From: Toxonevra muliebris
Taxonomy: Eukaryota > Arthropoda > Insecta > Diptera > Pallopteridae
Reading direction: 5' to 3'
Assembly: GCA_963691655.1 (NCBI GenBank)
Contig: OY829326.1
Coordinates: 42,559,989-42,623,988 of the forward strand
DNA length: 64,000 bases
Shown here: positions 57,309 through 64,000 of the stretch, piece by piece
How positions within the stretch are numbered: position 1 is the stretch's first letter
Layout: each line of letters starts with the position of its first letter
Notes under the pieces: model-generated
What the model saw: only the letters and a program-made list of their open reading frames with translations
What the model was told of the DNA's origin: nothing
The model's database searches: none
Translations under genes and position numbers: made by a program

Positions 57309-58580
57309 TTTGAGCGTATACGAAATTACGCCAGTAAGTGGGTGGCTTCGTTTGTAGTTGTTGTTTGATGTGGTCGATTTACAGCTGATTAGTAGCAGCA
57401 CTAACAGAAGCAGTAGCGGCAGTGGCAACGGCAGCAGTAAAGCACACGAGTATCAATGATGTCGACGATAAGAAATTTTTTCTCTTTTTTATATATATGT
57501 ATATATCTTTTTTTAAGGAAAAGATTTATGTATTTTTTATGAAATTTTTATTTTATTCACCTACTTTAAAATCAAAATAAAACACAAGAACACAAAATAA
57601 CGCGACTTCAATCAGAACTTCACACTACACCACTTTTTGGCAACAACTTTTGCTTTGAAATCTTTTACTTTCAATTCTAAAATAATAAAAATTTTTATTT
57701 TTTAGAGATTTTTTTTCTGTTTCTTTAGTTGTTTTTTTTTATTTTTTTCAAAATATGCCGCGAACACTTTTTAAATAAATATTTTAAATTTATTTTTTTT
57801 GTAAAAACTCAAACTATAAACGCATTTGCGCTGTTCGTATTAACTCACAACTAATCGGTACGAGTTCATTTTAAAAACTAAACTTGTTGATCGTGGTGAT
57901 TCCCGAGATCTACGCTGCATTCGACAAAATGTGTTTGTCTGTTTCTTTCTACTCGCTCGGCATGTGCTTGTCTGCCAAACCAATGTTTCCTCTTCTTCTT
58001 CTTCTTCCTCATCATCATAGCCAACATGTGATACCTGTTGTTATTGTTATTGCTTTTATTGTTATGTTGATGAAGAAATGTTTGCTAGCACTCACTCTCT
58101 TTGCTATGTATTTCTTGGACAATGTATTTGTTGTTGGTTGTGTTATGCTTGAAAGAATTGAGTTTCTACATATAATAAAAGAGAATTGCTTTATTGTTGT
58201 TGTTGCAATGAGTGATTCTTTGCGGACACTCATTGCGTTGGGAAAATCTGGAAAGTAACAGAAAAAGGGGCCCATTTCACGTTTGAGTATTTTTATGTAC
58301 GTTTTTCATCACAACAGCGGAAATAAATCTTTTAAAGTAAAGTAAGTGAAGAGATTTTTTCTTGTCAAAAACTACAATGTAAAAGAGCCGAGGAAAGTGT
58401 GGTGAGGTATTTAGTTGAAACTTTAATTTAGTCAACATTCAAATGACGGCCTTCTTCACCCTAAGTGATATATAGCTCGTTCCAAAGATAAAATACGACT
58501 TGATATGTATGTCATCAATTGATCAATCATAGTCGTTGATTTCTCTATAAAGTGAATGTAACAACTCCCTTATACTCAGA
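57309..58580. other. Probable upstream (5' UTR/promoter) region of the minus-strand gene
   Basis: AT-rich, with poly-T (57719-57745) and a CTT run (57991-58011). No TATA box or initiator could be singled out. A 124-codon plus-strand frame (57884-58258) gives hydrophobic composition-driven text and is not accepted as a gene. Confidence 0.35.
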
Positions 58581-58584
58581 ATTA

Positions 58585-58660
58585 TCAGTCACTTTGGTGA
58601 TCTTGTGACAGCCTTCATATCTGGGGTCATAGGTTCAATTCCCGGTAAAGACATGGGTTA
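58585..58660 (+). repeat. tRNA-like internal promoter segment (possible SINE head)
   Basis: GGTTCAATTCCCGG (58629-58642) is a box-B-like word, with TTTGGTGATCTTGTG (58594-58608) box-A-like upstream at tRNA spacing. I could not fold a complete cloverleaf, so a tRNA gene is not claimed. Confidence 0.35.
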
Positions 58661-58962
58661 TATGGGATATAAGCAAAGTGTATTACAAAAGAATTTAAAA
58701 ACAACTCAGTTGAGACTATCAACTGATAATTTTGTAGCCAATACGAACAATAAAAAGGACGATAAACGTTTTTAATTTTTACTACTATTATAGCACAACA
58801 AGTCTTGAAGGGCCTAGACAGAGCTTTTCGCTTTCATTCATGTTTCGTGAGGTTCATTTTTACACCAATTAGATGATCTACTGTTTTATGCTGAATCCAA
58901 ACGGCGAAGTGAAAAGCTATTCATAGGCAATTTTTATTCTTGGAGGTTAGCCATTGCCAGCC

Positions 58963-59300
58963 AAGCGGTGGTGCCGTGTAGAAGGTTAGGTTAGAGTGGC
59001 TGTCGATAGCCATACTTAGGCCTGAACGGCCCATTGTGATACCACATAGTTGGACCTACAGTTTAACGTCGATTCCGAACGGTGGTGTGGCAATTTTTCA
59101 CCAGCTTGGCTGTTTTGCCATTACCAACCAAGATATGTACTTGCACAATATCTTATAGTTCTCATACACTTCATATTGATAATGAATATAAGAAGGTTAT
59201 GAGAATTAACCACCAGACGAAGACAGGAATTGGACCCGAACCTCCCTGATAAAAGTTTTGTGCACTACCCGCAAGACTATCGAGGTTGTCTTGCCGTTTA
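58963..59300 (-). mobile_element. tRNA-derived SINE, second copy
   Basis: On the minus strand the head has GGGTAGTGC (59262-59270) and GGTTCGGGTCC (59232-59242), homologous to the SINE at 10083-10400. The body then passes GGTATCACAATGGGCC (about 59030-59045) and ends CACTCTAACCTAACCTTC (58983-59000). The ending resembles the LINE 3' end at 2680-2697 (CCAACCTAACCTAGCC), a shared-tail arrangement known for SINE/LINE partners. Confidence 0.6.
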
Positions 59301-60341
59301 GAAAAATTTATATTTTCTATTTTTGATTTTTGGGGATGCTTAGATTTTCCAGCATAGTTTAAATCTAGTTGCACAATGGCAACCCTGCTCTTGTCAAAGA
59401 AAATTGCTTTCTGTTCTTGTTTTTGGTTTGAGTGATTTTTTTTTTTTTTTTTTGAGTACCTGCTTGTTCACACTCTTTCAGTTGAAACACGGAAAAGCGT
59501 GTAAGTCACGTGTACATTATCTCTCAAACTTCTTTTGCAGAACAAAAAAAACGACAAAGTATTAATGGTTGAAAGATATTTCCGTCAAGGCGAACGAATA
59601 TATAAGTATCCTTCTGATTTATACACTTATACATCAGCGGATCCGGATATGTTTGTTAACACTTTAATTTAAATATTTTTTTCATGATTTTGTAGGAAAC
59701 ACGCATTTAAATTTAGCCCAGAAAAAGAAACTCGTCTTAAAATAAGATCAAGTAACGAAATATTTTCATGAAAATTTTCTTAAAATTCAATAATACCTAT
59801 TTCGTCTAAGGAAAAATTTTAAATGGAAATTAAAATAGAAAGCAGCTATAACTCATCTTTGTAATAGACTGTTTTTTAATTTATAAAAAGGTTAACGATT
59901 TTTTTGTTTCGAAATTAACATAATCTATTTTCGGTTTGAAAGCTAATAAAATATATATTACCTTTTCTACAAAAGTTTTGATTATTTTTCCGAAAATCCT
60001 GAAATCTATTTTCGAATCCTATATCAAATTGAAAGGTAAGGATTTGATTCGAATATACAATGCAATTACGTGGGTCGCCTGAAGAGGATGTCGTTTTTGT
60101 TACAGGGTTTTTTTATTTTTCATTTTTGGTTGTAGAATATCCATTTTCTCTATTTAGTCTAATCTGCATCGATTTCGTAGCTTTTTCAAGAATTTGTGTT
60201 TAACAGTCAAGTCTAAAAATACCAGTTCTGTGCAGTGTTGATATGTTTTATTATTACAGTACATATTAGCTCGCCCTTCCTAGCTAGAATAACAGCTAAT
60301 ATACGAAAACTATTTTTGTTGAGACCAATACAGAATGCATA
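59301..60341. other. AT-rich noncoding stretch
   Basis: Poly-T (59438-59453). No gene or inverted repeat recognised. Confidence 0.4.
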
Positions 60342-60867
60342 TACACACCTGCTCAAAATAATAGTTACACTTCATAACTATTCATTTTAACTCCTCTGCA
60401 CAACTTTTTTGGAAATTTAAACGGTAAATTGTGGAGAAAATATAAACAGCATAATTTAGCAACGCTGTTGTCAACAAAATAGAAAGTGTAAATCCTCAAT
60501 ATATGATTTACTTGGACTTTCTGTGAATGAACTACAAATTGGCTTGCTGAAAATAATAGTTACACCTACCTACAAGTGTAATTTAATACATTTTAATAAA
60601 AGTTAATATTACATTTTTTTTGGATTTTTTTTTTAAAGAACGGTAAGCTTTCTCTAATATTTTTTGCAAAACGACATGAATTGATAATGAAAATTCTTAT
60701 TTATATGGGTCGTAAATCACATCGTACCGACGAAAAACCCCCGATCGGTTTCCAACTTGAGAAAATATGGGAAATTTCTTCGGTGCATGGGTGAACTTAC
60801 TAACATATCCCATAATTTTGTCAGAAATGTGATAAAAACAATGGATGTGTGCAAGGCACGCAAGATA

Positions 60868-62065
60868 TTTGATGTGTAAACAATTAAGCTACCTGAATGT
60901 CATATACATAAGCTCACATATGTATAGCCATATATAGGGATTTAATGTATAATTTATATGCTTAGGTAATTCAAATTAAAACAATTATTTTATAAACTTA
61001 AAAACTTATTAGATATCATTATCTTTTATATATATAATAACCCAATTCACCATAAATTGCAAATGGTCTTACATCATTGCAAATGCAAATTTTTATTCCA
61101 TATCACATATATTTGTTGTTGTGATAGCATAAATATTTTGCAATTGCACCAAATAGTGAATAGGGCTGATATGTTGTAGTTGCATTATTTTTCTTTTACT
61201 CAATGCATCGGGATCTATATGCTCGCATATACGCAGCTGCAATCGCATTATTTTTTTCGCGCTTTAAGTTTTTCTTCCTGTCGATTTGAAATTTTATTAG
61301 ATGTGAAAATTTTACATAACGTCACCTGAGAATTGATTTGGCGTATAGGTATATGAATTTGTACACACATACGCCAAATCAATTCTCAGGCGACGATAAG
61401 TGCTTTCCGCACTACTTTTTAAAAGCACCGCAAAGAGATTTGCCTTAACTGCATTTAATAAAAATAAGAAACAATGTATTTTCTTTGAAGTAAATAAGTG
61501 ATTTTATAATAAATAAGTTTGATTTTTTCTGTTTAACATTTTTGCTATTTACATAGATAAAAAAGTGTTGCCTTTCTAAGGTTAATGTACAAAGCAAAAT
61601 TTTTATAATGCCGTGGTTTGATATCATTATTACTATCATTTTGTATTGTTTTTATATTTTAAAAAATATTTAATTTTAATTCAATCTAACAAACCGAATG
61701 CAAAACCTATTAAACGCCTGTTTGCTACGGCGACTTCTCTGCTTGTATGGTATAGTCGATCTCCACGCGTTTAACACCAACAAATAATTCTGCCACGAAT
61801 AAATGTACACACATATTTTGTTTTCGAATGTACATATATGTGTGAGTAAATTGATCGAAACATAAACAAACAAACTCCGCTCGTAGTTTAATTTCTCCCT
61901 CTCTTCTCTTTGTTGGTTAGAGTAGCACAGTCATGCCGCGCAGTAGTGTGAGCGAGAGAGGAACTGGACGTTACAGTTATCTTACATCTTACGATACAGT
62001 TATTGTTACATTTTACACATTTGAAATTTTGCCCATATCGTGAGCTAAAATGTTTACACATCAAA
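60868..62065. mobile_element. 1.2-kb insert with 15-bp perfect inverted ends, inside the Tc1-like transposase
   Basis: TTTGATGTGTAAACA (60868-60882) and TGTTTACACATCAAA (62051-62065) are exact inverted repeats. They lie where the transposase reading breaks off (near KARKIF) and resumes (near KIEGRPSK). No target duplication is clear, and no transposase is encoded inside. A 26-bp-arm hairpin lies within (61320-61395). Confidence 0.55.
61320..61395. repeat. Hairpin with 26-bp arms
   Basis: Arms CGTCACCTGAGAATTGATTT and onward (61320-61345) and 61370-61395 pair at 25 of 26 positions, with a 24-base loop. This could be a tiny foldback or a transcribed hairpin; nothing decides between them here. 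Confidence 0.8.
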
Positions 62066-63219
62066 AAGAGAAAATCGAAGGTAGGCCTTCAAAAACGAAC
62101 ACAACGCTTGATCGACATATATATAGTCACCTAATGCAGAAAGGACCCATTTAAATCATTAAAGGCGATTGCAGTAAAAATTGGAAACGAGGTTAGTGCT
62201 GAAATAATTTGGTGACGGCTATAAAAAGTCAACCCACCAGGATGAATAGCCAAAAAAGTTCCCTTAACGCAAAAAAAATATATTGTATATAAGGCTAAAT
62301 TATAAAAAAAGGACCACGAAAATTGGTAAGGACCTGAAAGCAAAAAACAATGAAGAAATATTTTATGGTGTGACGAAACTAAGGTAAATCTCTTTGGAAG
62401 CGATGAAGAAAGGAATGTCGACGCCTCAAAGGCAAAGATGTTTCATATTTGTTTAACAAAAAAAAAAAAACAATGAAAACAATGAAGCATGGAGGTAGAA
62501 GTATTACGGTGTGGGGTGTTACCTTTCATAGATATGTCCTATATACCTGACAACAAATAAAATAACTGTCGCCGAATACAAGGAACAATTGGAAAATGTG
62601 ATGCTACCCTATTCTGAGAAAAACATGCCTTTGCATTGAGTCCTTTAGCAATATAACGACCCAAAGCACATCTCATGCTGGTAAAAAAAAAACACTTTGA
62701 GGACCATTAAGTCGATTTGTTGTTGAGTCCCCGGACTTGAAACCGATAGAAACCCTGTGGGAGAGTTGAAAAACAAATTGCCCAAGCAAACTTGTGACAA
62801 TTTGTTCGAAAAATGTGGTACGACATACTCAAGCAATCCTGTCAGACTTTAATCAACAGCAAGCCGAAAAGAATCGTGAAAGTAGTCCAACAAGGGGGTG
62901 GATATACAGGTTATTGGATAAATAATTAAAAATATATACAGAACTATTCTTGCCGTTGTTAATTTTTTTTTACTTTTCTATAAAGCATAAGTGTACCTAT
63001 TTTTATGAGCAGGCTGATTTAGGCAAAATAAATATTTATCGATCTCAACTTTTGTACTTTACACTATACATATATTGAAGAAATTATTTTTTTTTATATG
63101 TATAAAATCAATGAAATAATGTGCGTTTGTTTTGTTTTGAAAATGTTAAATAAAAATAATTTTCTGTTTTGTTGAAGTTAGAATTCTAATGTGTAAATAT
63201 TATTTTGAGCAGGTTTGTA

Positions 63220-63448
63220 TTTTTTTTATTATGGGTAGTACTTAGAACCGTTCTGGATTGACTAAAGTCCCTAAAGATTAGCAAAAAGTACTTCGTTCTT
63301 ATTTTTCTTTTTTCATATTCACTTAATGTTTAACAAGCTCGTTTGCTTGTTTATTCTCTTCTATTAATCTGTAAACCACTTGATCGTCTGTTCTTTGAAT
63401 GTTGGTGATATTTTAAGACCTTCTATACTCATAGGATAATCTTCTTCT
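63220..63448. other. Noncoding stretch
   Basis: AT-rich, no recognised feature. Confidence 0.4.
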
Positions 63449-63860
63449 TCTATACATTTATTAGTGTAACTACAATTTTATTCCAGTAGATCCAGAAGTG
63501 CTACAATATCATATTATATATCAGTTTGACGAGTAGGTTAGCCAAAAATTATCAGATTTAAAATCGGTTAAGCCAATTCCAAAATATTAGCGTTGGAAGT
63601 TTTTCAAAATTCGTTCATTGAACAAAGCATTGCATTTATCGTTGAAAAAATCATTGCTTAAGCGGGAGTAAATAATAAATAAGAGAAAGAGAGAAGACAT
63701 GAGTAACGGCATCTCTCAGAATTAACTAACGAGTTATCTGCATACACAAATAACAAAACAAACACCAACGAGTAGTTTGGTTCTCTTTTGTTATTTGTTT
63801 TTCATTAAGAGATTTCTTCCGCAAAAAAATTGCCCCAGTTACTGGGGCCTTACCGACTAG
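63449..63860 (+). mobile_element. Non-autonomous Helitron, copy 2
   Basis: It begins TCTATACATTTATTAGTG and ends with hairpin GCCCCAGTTACTGGGGC (63832-63848), spacer CTTACCGA and CTAG (63857-63860), with T following. The sequence matches 31576-31995 in inverse orientation over its whole length with scattered differences. The base before TC is T rather than A. Confidence 0.8.
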
Positions 63861-64000
63861 TCAGAAAATATTTCTCAGTTATGGTTTATTGGGCAGTCTA
63901 GAAAATAGTAATTTTTTTGGGTTATCTCGGTTTTCAAGTCCTCTACTTTTTTGTCACTGACTAAAGATGAGTTTTTCATGCCAATTTGTGAATGGTTTCT

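Larger units (their letters stand above)
60705..62930 (+). pseudogene. Tc1-like transposase, split and decayed
   Basis: It begins at ATG 60705 (MGRKSHRTDEKPP), the helix-turn-helix start typical of Tc1-like transposases, and runs to about 60867. After the insert it resumes near 62066: EGRPSKTNTTLDR (62081-62118), KAIAVKIGNEVSAEII, ILWCDETKVNLFGSDEERN (62358-62415, first catalytic Asp at 62372), MKHGGRSITVWG (62482-62517) and QYNDPKHIS (62649-62675). The aspartate of QDNDPKH, the second catalytic residue, is Tyr (62652). LKPIETLWES (62738-62767) keeps the glutamate. Stops and frameshifts occur throughout. It is not functional. Confidence 0.85.
60344..63217 (+). mobile_element. Tc1-like transposon with long IR/DR-type termini
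   Basis: Outer ends: CCTGCTCAAAATAATAGTTA at 60348 and its inverted partner at 63213, 22 of 23 identical over CCTGCTC...TTACAC. TA lies on both sides (60342-60343 and 63218-63219). A second, inner copy of the word sits about 200 bp in on each side (60544-60569 and 62990-63013). Two direct repeats within each inverted terminus is the IR/DR layout of some Tc1-like elements. The transposase between them is broken and split by an insert (60868-62065). Confidence 0.8.

Noticed and set aside
57309..57428. Upstream extension of the minus-strand exon to 57428
   Set aside because: There is no ATG in the extension, while ATG 57308 has an ideal fly start context.
57884..58258. 124-codon hydrophobic open frame on the plus strand
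   Set aside because: It is driven by CTT/GTT-rich composition, has no domain, and lies in the probable upstream region of the minus-strand gene.
58585..58660. tRNA gene
   Set aside because: Box-A-like and box-B-like words are present, but no complete cloverleaf or acceptor stem could be drawn.

Overview
The window looks like AT-rich nuclear DNA from a higher dipteran fly. A tephritid or a relative is my guess, but the species cannot be fixed from the sequence. The reasons are the transposon families present (mariner, Tc1-like, hAT, TTAA-flanked, Helitron, and LINEs with a C-terminal RNase H), the CAA/CAG tracts, a Drosophila-type start context (CAAAATGG), and a GT splice donor at the end of a long open exon. 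No bacterial, viral or CRISPR features were seen. Host genes are few. One is a small single-exon gene on the minus strand (22817-23065) for an 82-residue secreted peptide. Another is a 204-codon first coding exon on the minus strand (56697-57308), rich in Asn and with SH3-ligand-like proline/arginine motifs; it ends at a good donor. A GC-rich 63-codon block at 45050-45238, also minus strand and in matching phase, may be a later exon of that gene. If so, most of the window left of 56.7 kb is intron. Almost everything else that can be recognised is decayed mobile DNA. LINE fragments lie at 1076-2700, 10700-10955, 12539-14717, 14890-15240, 19487-19960, 24190-24970, 34175-34722 and 41793-42420. 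DNA-transposon coding remnants are Tc1/mariner-related (2770-2960 and 54100-54600), mariner (8210-8871 and 18358-19312), piggyBac-like (27548-27920) and Tc1-like (60344-63217). No transposase or reverse transcriptase is intact: each has frameshifts, stops, deletions or lost catalytic residues. Non-autonomous elements are numerous and several have clean hallmarks. They include two hAT-type elements with 8-bp target duplications (38200-39152 perfect; 53459-54866 7 of 8), two Helitron-type copies (31576-31995 and 63449-63860), four or five TTAA-flanked inverted-repeat elements, a pogo-type element with TA sites (37753-38022), a paired MITE family (29192 and 41270), foldbacks, and tRNA-derived SINEs. 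Nesting is common: a LINE inside a terminal-inverted-repeat element, a mariner inside a hAT, a Helitron inside another element, and a 1.2-kb insert inside the Tc1-like transposase. The most notable items are an in-frame 675-bp tandem duplication of a retrotransposon RNase H domain, a recurrent hammerhead-core-like RNA motif found three times, and a TTAA element lying just upstream of the secreted-peptide promoter.
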